Below, piece after piece: positions 38,722 through 48,822 of a stretch of 64,000 nt of DNA; positions within the stretch are counted from its first letter, which is position 1; the number at the start of each line of letters is the position of its first letter. The notes under the pieces were generated by a model. That model was not told the DNA's origin, searched no databases, and saw nothing but the letters and a program-made list of their open reading frames with translations. Source of the DNA: Sinobacterium norvegicum (lineage in GTDB: Bacteria; Pseudomonadota; Gammaproteobacteria; Pseudomonadales; Sinobacteriaceae); the NCBI RefSeq assembly GCF_923077115.1, contig NZ_CAKLPX010000002.1, positions 124,001-188,000 of the forward strand, in the 5' to 3' direction. A program made the translations under genes and the position numbers.

Positions 38722-40407
38722 ATGAAAGACGTTATTGCTGAGCTGTTAGCGCAGACCATCGAACAGTTAAAATCTCAACAAATTCTTGCCGCCGAGATGC
38801 AGCCAAAAATTAACGTCGACCGAACCCGAGATAAGAGCCACGGTGATTTGGCGACAAACCTGGCGATGATGTTGGCAAAGCCTGTGGGCAAGCCACCGAG
38901 AGACGTCGCTCAACTGATTATCGATAATCTACCTGCCTCCGATGCGGTTGAAAAAGTCGAGATCGCCGGCCCAGGGTTTATTAACTTCTACCTCAACAGT
39001 GCCGCCGCCACCGCCGTGGTCAGCACGGTACTGGAGCAGGGTTTTGATTACGGCCGCTCTACCGCCGGTGCCGGTAAAAAGGTGCAGGTTGAGTTTGTAT
39101 CGGCCAACCCAACAGGCCCGCTTCACGTCGGTCATGGCCGTGGTGCCGCTGTTGGTGACAGCATCTGTCGCCTGCTCGATGCCACCGGCTGGGATGTGAC
39201 CGCCGAGTTTTACTATAACGATGCCGGTCAGCAGATAAACAATTTGGCGCTGTCGACGCAGGCCCGCTGTCTTGGCCTGGGTCCCGATGATGCCAGCTGG
39301 CCCGAAAATGGCTACCGTGGTGAATATATCAGCGACTGCGCCCAGTCTTATATGGCCGGCGATACCGTGGTCGCAGAGGATAAAAATGTCACCGGTGCCG
39401 GCGATGCGCAAAACCTCGAGGCGATCCGTGATTTTGCCGTTGCTTATCTGCGCCGCGAGCAGGATGCCGACTTAAAAGCCTTCGGTGTTAATTTCGATGT
39501 CTACTTCCTCGAGAGTTCGCTGTACAGCGAAGGCAAGGTAGAGGCCGCGGTACAGCGTCTTATCGACAGCGGCAACACCTATGAGAAAGACGATGCGCTG
39601 TGGCTAAAGACGACTAATTTCGGCGACGACAAAGACCGTGTGATGCGTAAAACCGACGGTGACTACACTTACTTTGTGCCCGATGTTGCCTACCATATCG
39701 ATAAGTGGCAGCGTGGCTTTGAGCGCGTGGTCAACGAGCAGGGTGCCGATCACCACTCGACGATTACCCGGGTTCGTGCAGGGCTGCAGGCCGCCGATGC
39801 CGGCATTCCAGAGGGGTGGCCAGAGTATGTATTGCATCAAATGGTAATGGTCATGCGCGGCGGTGAAGAGGTTAAGCTCTCTAAGCGTGCCGGCAGCTAT
39901 ATCACTATCAGTGACTTGATTGAGGAGGTGGGTAAGGATGCAACCCGCTATTTCCTCGCCGCTCGCAGCGCGAACTCGCAGCTGACCTTCGATATTGATT
40001 TAGCCCGTTCGCAGAGCAATGAAAACCCTGTTTATTATATTCAATACGCCCACGCTCGCGTGTGCAGCATGATGGCCAAGTTGGCCGATCTCGGCTGGAG
40101 CTGGTCTGCAGATACCGATGCGCAAGATTTGTCGTTGCTTACCGAGGATGCTGAGAAGGCGGTGATGAAGCGTCTGTCGGCATACCCCGATGTGGTTGCC
40201 CGCGCGGCGACTTTAGCCGAGCCGCACTTGGTGGCAAACTATCTCTATGACTTGGCCGGCGATTTCCACAGCTGCTACAACGCCCATAAAACGCTGATCG
40301 AGGATGCGCCGCTGCGTAATGCGCGTCTGGCGATGAGCGAGGCGGTGCGACAGGTGCTGAATAATGGTTTGGATTTGTTGGGTGTTTCTAGCCCGGAGAA
40401 AATGTAA
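38722..40407 (+). CDS. argS: Arginyl-tRNA synthetase
   Basis: 561 residues from ATG 38722 ([16 protein letters not shown]); the frame upstream to TTG 38680 runs through the priA terminator and is not credible. The class I HIGH motif appears as HVGH in [16 protein letters not shown] and the KMSKS equivalent as [11 protein letters not shown]. The C-terminal DALR anticodon domain ends [19 protein letters not shown]. It charges tRNA-Arg. It is 3 bp before the SPOR gene. Confidence 0.97.
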   Translation: MKDVIAELLAQTIEQLKSQQILAAEMQPKINVDRTRDKSHGDLATNLAMMLAKPVGKPPRDVAQLIIDNLPASDAVEKVEIAGPGFINFYLNSAAATAVVSTVLEQGFDYGRSTAGAGKKVQVEFVSANPTGPLHVGHGRGAAVGDSICRLLDATGWDVTAEFYYNDAGQQINNLALSTQARCLGLGPDDASWPENGYRGEYISDCAQSYMAGDTVVAEDKNVTGAGDAQNLEAIRDFAVAYLRREQDADLKAFGVNFDVYFLESSLYSEGKVEAAVQRLIDSGNTYEKDDALWLKTTNFGDDKDRVMRKTDGDYTYFVPDVAYHIDKWQRGFERVVNEQGADHHSTITRVRAGLQAADAGIPEGWPEYVLHQMVMVMRGGEEVKLSKRAGSYITISDLIEEVGKDATRYFLAARSANSQLTFDIDLARSQSNENPVYYIQYAHARVCSMMAKLADLGWSWSADTDAQDLSLLTEDAEKAVMKRLSAYPDVVARAATLAEPHLVANYLYDLAGDFHSCYNAHKTLIEDAPLRNARLAMSEAVRQVLNNGLDLLGVSSPEKM

Positions 40408-40410
40408 TTC

Positions 40411-41016
40411 ATGGGAAAAGACTTTGCGAAGAAAAAACCGGCCGCGGCGAAGAAGAAGCGACCGGTCAATAAGAAGAAACCAGCAAAGAAATCCTCCAGC
40501 GTTCCCGGTTGGGTGTGGCTGTTTACTGGCTTGGTAGCCGGTGGCTTTATCGCCTTTTTGGCATACTTGGCCAGCGGTGCTGGCGGCGGGCCGGCAGAGG
40601 CAAAGAAAACGCCGCAGGCAAGTGAGGGCAAGAAGATACCGGTGAGTAATCAATCGCAGCCGGCGGAGAAAAGCAGCCAAACCGATTATGAGTTTTATCG
40701 CATACTGCGTGACTCGGAGGTGACTGTCGAGGTCGACCCGCTGCAGCGTGAGAGCATTAAAAAATCGTCGGTGAAATACGATTACTTTATTCAGGCGGGG
40801 TCTTTCCGCAGCCAATCGGATGCCGACAGCCATCGTGCCAATCTGATTATTCAGGGTATGCAGGCCACGATTGACGGGCCTGAAAAGGGCAAGAAAGGTT
40901 GGTACCGGGTAATTGTTGGGCCGTTCGGCCAAAATGCAGGCAATCTATCGTCAACCCGAGCGAAATTGGTCGACCAGGGCTTCGATACCATGGTGATTAA
41001 GCGCAAAAAAGGCTGA
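40411..41016 (+). CDS. SPOR-domain membrane protein (FtsN-like)
   Basis: 201 residues. A short Lys-rich cytoplasmic part (KKKPAAAKKKRPVNKKK) is followed by one membrane helix (residues 32-54), a Pro/Gln/Ser-rich linker and a C-terminal SPOR domain (YFIQAGSFRSQSDADSHRANL and WYRVIVGPFGQ, residues 130-200). SPOR domains bind denuded septal peptidoglycan, so a cell-division role is likely; whether it is FtsN itself is uncertain. Placed between argS and hslV, as in Pseudomonas, with its own terminator. Confidence 0.92.
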   Translation: MGKDFAKKKPAAAKKKRPVNKKKPAKKSSSVPGWVWLFTGLVAGGFIAFLAYLASGAGGGPAEAKKTPQASEGKKIPVSNQSQPAEKSSQTDYEFYRILRDSEVTVEVDPLQRESIKKSSVKYDYFIQAGSFRSQSDADSHRANLIIQGMQATIDGPEKGKKGWYRVIVGPFGQNAGNLSSTRAKLVDQGFDTMVIKRKKG

Positions 41017-41044
41017 TCATTGGCGGTGTACGGTGATTGAAAAG

Positions 41045-41068
41045 ACGGGCTTAATGCCCGTTTTTTTG
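41045..41068 (+). terminator. Terminator after the SPOR gene
   Basis: ACGGGC (41046-41051), loop TTAAT, GCCCGT (41057-41062), then T7. It separates the argS-SPOR unit from hslVU. Confidence 0.88.
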
Positions 41069-41128
41069 TTTTGGTGTTACTCGCTGTTTTGATTTCGATG
41101 GTAATTATTGCAGTCTTTATCCCCCGCC

Positions 41129-41156
41129 CTTGAAAAACCACAGCCTTGCCCCACAT
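41129..41156 (+). promoter_or_regulatory. Sigma-32-type heat-shock promoter of hslVU
   Basis: CTTGAAA (41129-41135) and CCCCACAT (41149-41156) are 13 bp apart. The sigma-32 consensus is CTTGAAA, 11-16 bp, CCCCATNT. It is 33 bp upstream of the hslV start, and hslVU is a known sigma-32 operon in E. coli. Confidence 0.8.
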
Positions 41157-41188
41157 TTAAGGTTTTAAATTAGCGTGAGGAAAAGGCC

Positions 41189-41740
41189 TTGGAACAGTAC
41201 AGAGGCACGACGATTCTATCGGTTCGCCGCAACGGTAAAGTAGTTATCGGTGGTGATGGCCAAGTTTCTATGGGTAATACCGTAATGAAGGGCAACGCTC
41301 GCAAAGTTCGCCGTTTATACCACAACAAGGTATTGGCAGGTTTTGCCGGTGGTACGGCTGACGCCTTTACCTTGTTTGAGCTGTTTGAGGCTCAGCTCGA
41401 AAAATATCAGGGGCAGTTGGTTCGCGCCGCGGTTGAGTTAGCCAAGGCATGGCGGACGGAGCGCTCCATGCGCAATCTCGAAGCGTTATTAATTGTTGCC
41501 GATCATGAGACCTCGCTAATTATCACCGGTAATGGCGATGTTATTGAGCCGGAAGATAATCTGGTTGCCATTGGCTCGGGCGGCCCCTTCGCCCAGTCGG
41601 CGGCGAAGGCTTTGTTGCATAACACTGAGCTGAGCGCCAAAGATATTGTCACCAAAGGCCTGACCATTGCCGGTGATATCTGCGTCTATACCAATCACAA
41701 TTTCACCATCGAAGAATTAGACACCGACGCAGCACAATAG
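41189..41740 (+). CDS. hslV: ATP-dependent protease subunit HslV (ClpQ)
   Basis: 183 residues from a TTG start preceded by [35 protein letters not shown] places the catalytic N-terminal Thr at residue 7, which needs processing of a six-residue leader; E. coli removes only Met. Remaining segments ([54 protein letters not shown]) match the proteasome-like family. With HslU it forms a two-component heat-shock protease. The gene is 20 bp before hslU. Confidence 0.97.
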   Translation: MEQYRGTTILSVRRNGKVVIGGDGQVSMGNTVMKGNARKVRRLYHNKVLAGFAGGTADAFTLFELFEAQLEKYQGQLVRAAVELAKAWRTERSMRNLEALLIVADHETSLIITGNGDVIEPEDNLVAIGSGGPFAQSAAKALLHNTELSAKDIVTKGLTIAGDICVYTNHNFTIEELDTDAAQ

Positions 41741-41760
41741 CGTCGGCGAGGATAAAGCAT

Positions 41761-43098
41761 ATGTCGGAAATGACACCGAGAGAAATCGCCCATGAGCTCG
41801 ACCGTCACATTGTCGGTCAGGCTGGAGCCAAACGCGCTGTCGCCATCGCCCTGCGTAATCGCTGGCGTCGCATGCAGCTCGACGAGAGCCTGCAGGCGGA
41901 AGTGACGCCAAAGAATATTCTAATGATTGGCCCCACCGGCGTCGGTAAGACCGAGGTGGCTCGTCGCTTAGCCAAATTGGCCAAGGCGCCGTTCATCAAG
42001 GTTGAGGCCACTAAGTTTACCGAGGTTGGCTATGTCGGTCGCGATGTCGAATCGATTATTCGTGACCTGGTTGAGCACTCGATCAAGCAACTGCGTGAGG
42101 CTGAGGTTGGCAAAAACCAAAACAAGGCACAGGATGCCGCCGAAGAGCGTATTCTCGATGTGCTGTTGCCGCCCGCCCGTAGTTTTGAAGAAAACAGCAA
42201 TGAAACCAGTAAGGATTCGACCACTCGTCAAATCTTCCGCAAGAAATTGCGACAGGGTGAGCTGGACGACAAAGAGATTGAGATTGAGGTCTCTGCCACC
42301 GCAGCAAGTGTCGAAATTATGACGCCACCGGGCATGGAAGAGATGACCAGCCAGCTGCAGAACATGTTTTCGAACATGGGGCAGGATAAGAAAAAAACAG
42401 CCAAGATGACCGTCAAAGACGCGATGAAGGCGGTGATTAATGAAGAGGCTGCCAAGCTGGTTAACGAGGAGGATATTAAGTCTCGTGCCGTTAAACTGGC
42501 TGAGCAGAGTGGTATTGTCTTCATCGACGAGATTGATAAGGTGGCCAAGCGTGGCGAGAGCGGCGGCACCGATGTCTCCCGTGAGGGTGTGCAGCGTGAT
42601 TTATTGCCGTTGATCGAGGGTTGTACCGTCAGCACCAAATACGGCATGGTTAAGACCGATTACATTCTGTTTATCGCCTCCGGCGCCTTCCATCTTAGCC
42701 GTCCCTCGGATTTGATTCCAGAGCTGCAGGGACGACTGCCGATCCGGGTCGAACTCGAGGCGCTGACCAGCGACGATTTCTGCCGTATTTTGACCGAGCC
42801 AAAGGCCAGCCTGACCGAGCAATACAAGGCTTTGTTAGCTACTGAGGGCTTGGATATCGACTTTACCGAAGACGGTATTCGCCGTATTGCAGACACCGCT
42901 TGGGAGGTGAATGAGCGTACTGAAAATATTGGCGCTCGCCGCCTGCACACGGTATTGGAACGACTGCTTGAAGCGGCGTCATTCGATGCTGGTGATATGG
43001 CCGCTCGAGGTGAGAAGCTAATTATCGACGCGGCCTTTGTTGATGAGCAGCTCGGAGAGTTGCGTGTCGACGAAGATTTGAGTCGCTTTATTCTGTAG
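41761..43098 (+). CDS. hslU: ATPase subunit HslU (ClpY) of the HslUV protease
   Basis: 445 residues. Opening [20 protein letters not shown], Walker A GPTGVGKT (57-64), the pore motif [16 protein letters not shown], the long I-domain (about 110-245) and Walker [12 protein letters not shown] are present. The C-terminus EDLSRFIL is the tail that activates HslV. It unfolds substrates and feeds them to HslV. A strong terminator follows. Confidence 0.98.
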   Translation: MSEMTPREIAHELDRHIVGQAGAKRAVAIALRNRWRRMQLDESLQAEVTPKNILMIGPTGVGKTEVARRLAKLAKAPFIKVEATKFTEVGYVGRDVESIIRDLVEHSIKQLREAEVGKNQNKAQDAAEERILDVLLPPARSFEENSNETSKDSTTRQIFRKKLRQGELDDKEIEIEVSATAASVEIMTPPGMEEMTSQLQNMFSNMGQDKKKTAKMTVKDAMKAVINEEAAKLVNEEDIKSRAVKLAEQSGIVFIDEIDKVAKRGESGGTDVSREGVQRDLLPLIEGCTVSTKYGMVKTDYILFIASGAFHLSRPSDLIPELQGRLPIRVELEALTSDDFCRILTEPKASLTEQYKALLATEGLDIDFTEDGIRRIADTAWEVNERTENIGARRLHTVLERLLEAASFDAGDMAARGEKLIIDAAFVDEQLGELRVDEDLSRFIL

Positions 43099-43113
43099 CG
43101 CATCATCGATGTT

Positions 43114-43156
43114 CAGGCATAAAAAAACCCGCGTAATGCGGGTTTTTTTATGCCTG
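43114..43156. terminator. Perfect 19-bp bidirectional terminator between hslU and NSS gene
   Basis: The arm at 43114-43132 (CAGGCAT, A7, CCCGC) is the exact reverse complement of 43138-43156, with a GTAAT loop. The A7/T7 tracts lie inside the palindrome. Confidence 0.92.
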
Positions 43157-43167
43157 GTCAGGTGCTG

Positions 43168-44529
43168 TTAAAACAGCCCTAGCTCAGAGGTGAAGACGAT
43201 GATAATTAACACCGGTGCAACGAAGCGGGTCAGCAGGCGCCAGATAATATAAGGCGCGCCGCTGAGCTCCAGCTCTTTGGTCGTGGTGTTGTAAGACATC
43301 ACCCAGCCGGCAAAGATAGCAACGAACAGACCAACCAGCGGCAGCAATAGCTTGCCGGTTAGGTAATCGAGCAGATCGAAAATACCCATGCCGAATAGGC
43401 CGTATTTGTCGGTGTCACTCAGCACGTTAAAGGATAGCAGGGCAAGAATGCCGATAACCCAGGCGCTGCCAGCAACCAGCCAGGTTGATTTTGCAATGCT
43501 CATACCGGTGTCTTCCATGCGCTCAACTGGTGGTACCAGTAATGAGATCGCTGAGGACCAGGCGGCGAATAAGAGTAGGAAGAAGAAGGCAATTGAGACA
43601 ATAAAGCCAGCACCCATGCTGCCAAAGGCAACGGGTAGGGTTTGGAAGATAAGACCGGGGCCCGCGCCGGGGTTTTGACCGTTAGAGAAGACGATGGCAA
43701 AGATGGCCAGGCCGGCCAATAAGGCGACGACGGTGTCGAGCAGGGCAATGGTAACCGAGGCGCGACCAATAGAGATGTGCTTGGGCAGATGCGAACCGTA
43801 GGCAATCATCACCGACATGCCCAAGCTTAAAGTAAAGAAGCTGTGGCCGAGGGCGGTTAGGAATGCGGTGGTGGTAATTTTGCTGAAGTCGAAACTGAAT
43901 AGGAAGTCGACACTCTGGCCGAAGCCATCGGTGCCGAAGGCGGCGTAAAGCACAAGGCCGGCAATTAACACAAACATGGCCGGCATTAATACGACGATGG
44001 CTTTTTCGATACCCTTGCTCAAGCCGCGCATCACGACCACGGCAATCGAGATCATGAAAACAGAGTGCCAGAACAGCATTTCGCCGGGGTTCGCCAGCAT
44101 TTGGCCGAAGATCGCCTCGATTGATGCGGCATCTTGACCACTGAAGACATTGCTCAGTGACTTCACTAGATAGTTGAGTGTCCAGCCGCCAATCACCGAG
44201 TAAAAGGTGAGGATCAGATAGGAGGTTAGTGAGCCTGCACCGCCGACAATACCCCATTTCTTCGATGATTTTTCTTTTTCGGCAATATCTGAAATTGAGC
44301 GGCTTGGGCTGTGTTGGCCGCGACGACCAATCATGATTTCGGCCATCAGAATGGGTACACCGATCAGCGCAATACAGAAAAGGTACATCAATACGAAGGC
44401 ACCACCACCGTATTCGCCGGTGATATAGGGAAACTTCCAAATGTTACCAAGGCCAACGGCGGAGCCGGTGGCAGCCATTATAAAGGCAAAGCGGCCAGAC
44501 CACTGGCTGCGATTCTGAGTACTGCTCAC
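43168..44529 (-). CDS. Sodium-dependent transporter of the NSS family
   Basis: 453 residues from GTG 44529, which has GAGGAAAA just upstream; the longer frame lacks a ribosome site. About 11-12 membrane helices. The sodium/substrate site TGSAVGLGNIWKFPYITGEYG in helix 1 is clear (GSAVGLGNIWKFPY), and helix 6 carries SLGMSVMIAYGSHL. Family members import amino acids or similar compounds with Na+, common in marine bacteria. The substrate cannot be named. It diverges from typA. Confidence 0.92.
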   Translation of the reverse strand: MSSTQNRSQWSGRFAFIMAATGSAVGLGNIWKFPYITGEYGGGAFVLMYLFCIALIGVPILMAEIMIGRRGQHSPSRSISDIAEKEKSSKKWGIVGGAGSLTSYLILTFYSVIGGWTLNYLVKSLSNVFSGQDAASIEAIFGQMLANPGEMLFWHSVFMISIAVVVMRGLSKGIEKAIVVLMPAMFVLIAGLVLYAAFGTDGFGQSVDFLFSFDFSKITTTAFLTALGHSFFTLSLGMSVMIAYGSHLPKHISIGRASVTIALLDTVVALLAGLAIFAIVFSNGQNPGAGPGLIFQTLPVAFGSMGAGFIVSIAFFFLLLFAAWSSAISLLVPPVERMEDTGMSIAKSTWLVAGSAWVIGILALLSFNVLSDTDKYGLFGMGIFDLLDYLTGKLLLPLVGLFVAIFAGWVMSYNTTTKELELSGAPYIIWRLLTRFVAPVLIIIVFTSELGLF

Positions 44530-44636
44530 AATGTTTTCCTCGAGGAGTCTAAAGTAGGGTAAAATATAGCGCGTATTTAGCTGGCCACAATAAACCACGT
44601 TACGATTACTATGGCAAATAAGTAGTACTGCCTATG

Positions 44637-44663
44637 TTGACTTGGCTCAATATTGTGTATAAT
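44637..44663 (+). promoter_or_regulatory. Sigma-70-type promoter of typA
   Basis: TTGACT (44637-44642) and TATAAT (44658-44663) are 15 bp apart, short of the ideal 17, followed by an expected start near 44670. About 50 bp before the GTG of typA. Confidence 0.6.
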
Positions 44664-44721
44664 TCGGCACTTTTTTTTATTGGCTCAACTCCTTGGGCCT
44701 CCCAATCCAGGAACAAGTGTA

Positions 44722-46536
44722 GTGACAGATAAATTAAGAAATATCGCCATCATAGCCCACGTTGACCATGGTAAGACTACCCTTGTAGACAAGTTGCTTG
44801 AACAATCAGGCACGCTGGAGCGCAACCAGGGTGGTGAGCGCGTCATGGATAGCAACGATCAAGAAAAAGAGCGTGGCATTACCATCCTAGCGAAAAACAC
44901 CGCTATCAACTGGAACGGCTATCGTATCAACATTGTTGACACACCGGGCCACGCCGATTTCGGTGGAGAGGTTGAGCGTGTTATGTCGATGGTCGACTCG
45001 GTACTGTTGTTGGTCGATGCTGTTGATGGTCCAATGCCCCAGACTCGTTTTGTGACGCAGAAAGCCTTCGAGCAGGGTCTTAACCCAATCGTTGTGGTCA
45101 ACAAGGTTGACCGTCCAGGCGCACGTCCAGACTACGCGATGGATCAGGTTTTTGACCTCTTCGACAAGCTTGGTGCCACTGACGAACAGTTGGATTTCCC
45201 TGTTATCTACGCCTCAGCGTTGAACGGTATTGCCGGCCTGGAAGCCGACGAATTGGCCGACGACATGACGCCGCTGATGCAGATGATTGTTGATAACGTT
45301 CCGGCTCCTGAGGTTGATACCGATGGCCCGCTACAAATGCAGATTTCTGCATTGGATTACTCAAGCTATGTTGGTGTTATTGGTGTCGGTCGTGTAACCC
45401 GCGGCTCAATCAAACCAAACCAGCAGGTCATGATCGAAAACGCTAACAAGCCCGGCGAGCAGCGCAAGGGTAAAGTATTAGGCGTTATGGGCTATCACGG
45501 CCTGGATCGTGTCGAGGTTGAAGAGGCGAGTGCCGGCGATATTATTTGTGTTACTGGTCTGGGTGAGCTGTCTATCTCGGATACTATCTGTGACCCTGAG
45601 CATGTCGAAGCATTGCCAGCGTTAAGTGTTGATGAGCCTACGGTAACCATGACCTTCCAGGTTAACGATTCGCCGTTTGCCGGTAAAGAAGGTAAGTTTG
45701 TTACTACCCGTAATATCAAAGATCGTCTCGATCAAGAGCTTATTCACAATGTTGCTCTGCGTGTTGCCGAGGGTGATACACCGGATAAGTTTGTTGTCTC
45801 CGGCCGTGGTGAGCTTCACCTGTCAGTACTGATCGAATCGATGCGTCGTGAAGGCTTCGAAATGGGCGTTTCTCGTCCAGAAGTTATCCAGAAGACGATC
45901 GATGGCGTTCTCAGCGAACCGTTTGAGCACGTAACCATTGACGTGGAAGAGCAGCACCAGGGCTCTATCATGGAAGAAATGGGTAATCGTAAGGGTGAAC
46001 TGACTAACATGGAACCCGATGGTAAGGGCCGTATTCGTCTTGAATACACTATTCCTGCTCGTGGTCTGATTGGTTTCCGTACGCTCTTTATGACGCTGAC
46101 CTCGGGGTCTGGCATCATGAACAGTATCTTCGATCACTACGGCCCTGTTAAGGGTGGTGAGGCTGGCGAACGTCAGAACGGTGTTCTTGTCTCGATGGCC
46201 AAGGGTAAGGCACTGGCTTACGGTTTGTACTTCCTGCAGGAGCGTGGCCGTCTGTTGATTCCTGCAAACGTCGACGTATACGAAGGTCAAATCATCGGTA
46301 TTCACACCCGCTCAAACGACTTGGCTGTGAACCCAACCAAGGCCAAGCAGTTGACCAACGTTCGTGCCTCGGGCACTGATGAAGCCTTGACTCTGGTTCC
46401 TTATATCAAGCACACGCTTGAGCAGGCGCTGGAATTCATCGAAGACGATGAGCTGGTCGAGGTAACGCCTGAGTCAATTCGTATTCGTAAGAAGCTGTTG
46501 ACCGAAAACGAGCGTAAGCGTAACAAGAAGAAGTAA
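44722..46536 (+). CDS. typA: Ribosome-binding GTPase TypA/BipA
   Basis: 604 residues from GTG 44722, with AGGAA upstream; the normal opening is [21 protein letters not shown]1 is [10 protein letters not shown]2/G3 [10 protein letters not shown] and [16 protein letters not shown]4 [10 protein letters not shown]. Domain II, the EF-G-like domains III and V and the BipA C-terminal domain ([13 protein letters not shown] end) follow. It acts in ribosome assembly and stress or cold adaptation. A clear terminator follows. Confidence 0.97.
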   Translation: MTDKLRNIAIIAHVDHGKTTLVDKLLEQSGTLERNQGGERVMDSNDQEKERGITILAKNTAINWNGYRINIVDTPGHADFGGEVERVMSMVDSVLLLVDAVDGPMPQTRFVTQKAFEQGLNPIVVVNKVDRPGARPDYAMDQVFDLFDKLGATDEQLDFPVIYASALNGIAGLEADELADDMTPLMQMIVDNVPAPEVDTDGPLQMQISALDYSSYVGVIGVGRVTRGSIKPNQQVMIENANKPGEQRKGKVLGVMGYHGLDRVEVEEASAGDIICVTGLGELSISDTICDPEHVEALPALSVDEPTVTMTFQVNDSPFAGKEGKFVTTRNIKDRLDQELIHNVALRVAEGDTPDKFVVSGRGELHLSVLIESMRREGFEMGVSRPEVIQKTIDGVLSEPFEHVTIDVEEQHQGSIMEEMGNRKGELTNMEPDGKGRIRLEYTIPARGLIGFRTLFMTLTSGSGIMNSIFDHYGPVKGGEAGERQNGVLVSMAKGKALAYGLYFLQERGRLLIPANVDVYEGQIIGIHTRSNDLAVNPTKAKQLTNVRASGTDEALTLVPYIKHTLEQALEFIEDDELVEVTPESIRIRKKLLTENERKRNKKK

Positions 46537-46550
46537 TTCTTCGGCTGTTA

Positions 46551-46578
46551 AAAAAAGGCGCCTCGGCGCCTTTTTTTT
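46551..46578 (+). terminator. Terminator of typA
   Basis: GGCGCC (46557-46562), TC, GGCGCC (46565-46570), with A7 before and T8 after. Confidence 0.9.
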
Positions 46579-46756
46579 GTGCCTGCCATTTAATCGAGCA
46601 AGACTGAAGCGGGATTGTCCATCATTTTTGATGCGACCACAGTGTTAATCCAAGGGTGGATATTAATAGCTTGTTAACACCGCCGACTTTGGTTGACTTG
46701 CGCACTGGCTACTCTAAGATACCGGCCACTTATTTTAGCTTTAATGGGAAGTATTA

Positions 46757-47644
46757 ATGCGATATCTGGCTATTTTCATGTCTCTGTTTTTAGTCTTGGC
46801 GCTGCAGTCGCCTGAGGCCTTTGCCAAGAAGAAATTTGGCGGTGGCGGCTCGTTTGGCAAGCAGTTTAAGACGGCGCCTAAACAGCCGACCACGACCAAT
46901 ACCCAGCAACAGAAACAGCAGGGGGCTGCCAATCAACAGCGTAGTTCCAAAAAAGGCATGATGGGCGGCTTGCTCGGTGGCTTATTGGCCGGTGGTTTGT
47001 TGGCCGCATTATTTGCCGGCGGCGCCTTTGAAGGGCTGCAGATGGCAGACATATTGATCATTGGAGCCATCGCCTTCGCCATTATTTGGTTTATGCGCCG
47101 CCGCCGTCAACCACAGGCGCAGGCTGGGCCATTTAGTCAGCAGCAGGCCAGTGCTGCAGGCGGTGCACCCTTTAATGAGCAGCGTACGTCGCAGCAAGAT
47201 TTTGAACCGAATCACTCGACTTCTGGTTTCTCTCAGAATACGGCGAGTGCTGCCGATGATATCCCGTTTAATCTGCCCCAGGGTTTTGATGTCGACAACT
47301 TTCTTGAGGGCGCACGTGGCCACTACAATGTGCTGCAAAAAGCGTGGAATGAAAACAACCTGTCGATTATGAAGGAATACCTCAGCGATGAGATTTTTCA
47401 TGCGATGCAGGCCGAACGATTGACGCTGGACAGTGAGCCGCAGACACAGGTGTTGTTTATCAATACCGAGCTGGTACGTGCTGATCAAATGTTTGGCGAG
47501 GCCTGTTTAAGCGTTAAGTTTACCGGTCGTTATAAGGATCTAGGCGATAACACCGAAGAGAATATCAGCGAGACTTGGCACTTAGAGCGTAAACTGAATG
47601 AAGACAACGCCCCATGGTTAATCGTCGGAATCCATAACGATTAA
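46757..47644 (+). CDS. Tim44-like domain membrane protein
   Basis: 295 residues. A signal-like N-terminus (cleavage near AFA|KK, residue 23) leads to a Gly-rich GGGGSFG and a Gln/Thr-rich stretch, a Gly/Leu-rich GGLLGGLLAGGLLAALF segment, a membrane helix (MADILIIGAIAFAIIWFM) and Arg-rich RRRR. The C-terminal part (FLEGARGHYNVLQKAWNENN, LSDEIFHAMQ, ETWHLERKL, WLIVGIHND) is a Tim44-like/NTF2-fold domain. Bacterial Tim44-like proteins have no settled role; envelope assembly is likely. Single gene, with a hairpin after it. Confidence 0.88.
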   Translation: MRYLAIFMSLFLVLALQSPEAFAKKKFGGGGSFGKQFKTAPKQPTTTNTQQQKQQGAANQQRSSKKGMMGGLLGGLLAGGLLAALFAGGAFEGLQMADILIIGAIAFAIIWFMRRRRQPQAQAGPFSQQQASAAGGAPFNEQRTSQQDFEPNHSTSGFSQNTASAADDIPFNLPQGFDVDNFLEGARGHYNVLQKAWNENNLSIMKEYLSDEIFHAMQAERLTLDSEPQTQVLFINTELVRADQMFGEACLSVKFTGRYKDLGDNTEENISETWHLERKLNEDNAPWLIVGIHND

Positions 47645-47651
47645 TCCGCAG

Positions 47652-47688
47652 CGATTTAACCACCGTGAACGTCACGCTGGTTAAATCG
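47652..47688 (+). terminator. Long hairpin after the Tim44-like gene
   Basis: CGATTTAACCA (47652-47662) pairs with TGGTTAAATCG (47678-47688). Inside, CGTGA (47664-47668) pairs with TCACG (47672-47676). The result is a 16-bp stem with a single C-C mismatch. The following TTTCT is a poor T tract, so this may be a weak terminator or an mRNA stabiliser. Confidence 0.6.
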
Positions 47689-47724
47689 TTTCTATACTAG
47701 GAATCGGTGTGGATATAGTCGATA

Positions 47725-47752
47725 CTGACAACCATTGGCAGTTGTTTATAAT
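47725..47752 (+). promoter_or_regulatory. Sigma-70-type promoter of pip
   Basis: CTGACA (47725-47730) and TATAAT (47747-47752) with a 16-bp spacer, about 30 bp before the pip ATG. Confidence 0.6.
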
Positions 47753-47782
47753 CCTAGATAATTCAGCGATATCGGACTTAAT

Positions 47783-48748
47783 ATGCTTGTTCATTACCCC
47801 GATTTAAAACCCTATAATCGTCACCGTGTTGAAGTCAGTAGTGTGCATGAACTCTATGTGGAGGAGTGCGGCAGTCCCGATGGCCTGCCGGTTATTGTCG
47901 TCCATGGCGGGCCCGGCGTAACCGGCGTCATCAATAGCCGGTCGCTGTTCGATCCGAGCAAATACCGCATTATCTTATTCGATCAGCGTGGTTGCGGTCG
48001 CAGCACGCCCTATGCCGAACTGAACGAAAACACCACGGTTGAACTGGTTGAGGATATCGAGCGTATTCGCGAATTTTTGCAGATTGAGCAGTGGGTCGTC
48101 GCCGGTGGTTCGTGGGGGGCAACTGTTGCTCTGCTGTATGCTCAACAGCACAAAGAACGCGTCATGGCGCTGCTGTTGCGCAGTGTTTTCCTCTGTCGAC
48201 AAACTGATCTGGATTGGCTTTACCAAAGTGGTGCCAGTAGAGTGTTTCCAGACTACTGGGAGGATTTTGTTCGACCGATAGCCGCAGAGCAGCGTCAAAA
48301 TTGTCTACAGGCGTATTATGATTTGATTCATAGCGATAACGATCTTACCCGCATGTCGGCGGCCAAGTCGTGGGCGTTATGGGAGGCGAGATGTGCCACG
48401 CTGAGGCCTAACGTAAAAACTGTTGAGCGATACAGTGAGCCGCATCGGGCTGTGGCATTGGCATTATTGCAAACCCATTATTTTGTTAATAATGGGTTTA
48501 TTGCCGAAAACCAGATTCTTGAGAACGCCAAGCAATTAGCAGGAATACCCGGTGTTATTGTTCATGGTCGATACGATATGGTTTCACCGTTAGAGGCATC
48601 AACAAGTTTACATAACCTGTGGCCTGAGTCGCAGCTTAATATAGTGCGTGATGCGGGGCATGCTGCGAGCGAGGCGACTATCGTCGATGCATTGATTAGA
48701 GCAACGCGTGACATATCACGCCGTTTCCTCGATGAAGATGATTATTAA
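47783..48748 (+). CDS. pip: Proline iminopeptidase (alpha/beta hydrolase)
   Basis: 321 residues. The oxyanion motif is VVHGGPGVTG, followed by LFDQRGCGRSTPY and the nucleophile elbow GGSWGATVALLYAQ with the catalytic Ser. The Asp is in VHGRYDMVSP and the His in DAGHAAS near the C-terminus. This full set is that of proline iminopeptidase, which removes N-terminal proline from peptides. Length is the family norm. It is followed by a terminator and dtd. Confidence 0.94.
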   Translation: MLVHYPDLKPYNRHRVEVSSVHELYVEECGSPDGLPVIVVHGGPGVTGVINSRSLFDPSKYRIILFDQRGCGRSTPYAELNENTTVELVEDIERIREFLQIEQWVVAGGSWGATVALLYAQQHKERVMALLLRSVFLCRQTDLDWLYQSGASRVFPDYWEDFVRPIAAEQRQNCLQAYYDLIHSDNDLTRMSAAKSWALWEARCATLRPNVKTVERYSEPHRAVALALLQTHYFVNNGFIAENQILENAKQLAGIPGVIVHGRYDMVSPLEASTSLHNLWPESQLNIVRDAGHAASEATIVDALIRATRDISRRFLDEDDY

Positions 48749-48784
48749 GCCGTGATTAAATTTACATTAATCGTAATGAAAAAT

Positions 48785-48806
48785 GCCGCGTTATTAGCGG
48801 CTTTTT
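48785..48806 (+). terminator. Terminator of pip
   Basis: GCCGC (48785-48789), loop GTTATTA, GCGGC (48797-48801), then T5. Only 17 bp before the dtd start. Confidence 0.75.
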
Positions 48807-48822
48807 ATTGGGGGGTAGGTCA

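Noticed and set aside
43682-44440. 252-codon minus-strand frame inside the NSS transporter gene
   Set aside because: It is a shifted frame in the same region; the transporter frame has clear family motifs and this one has none.
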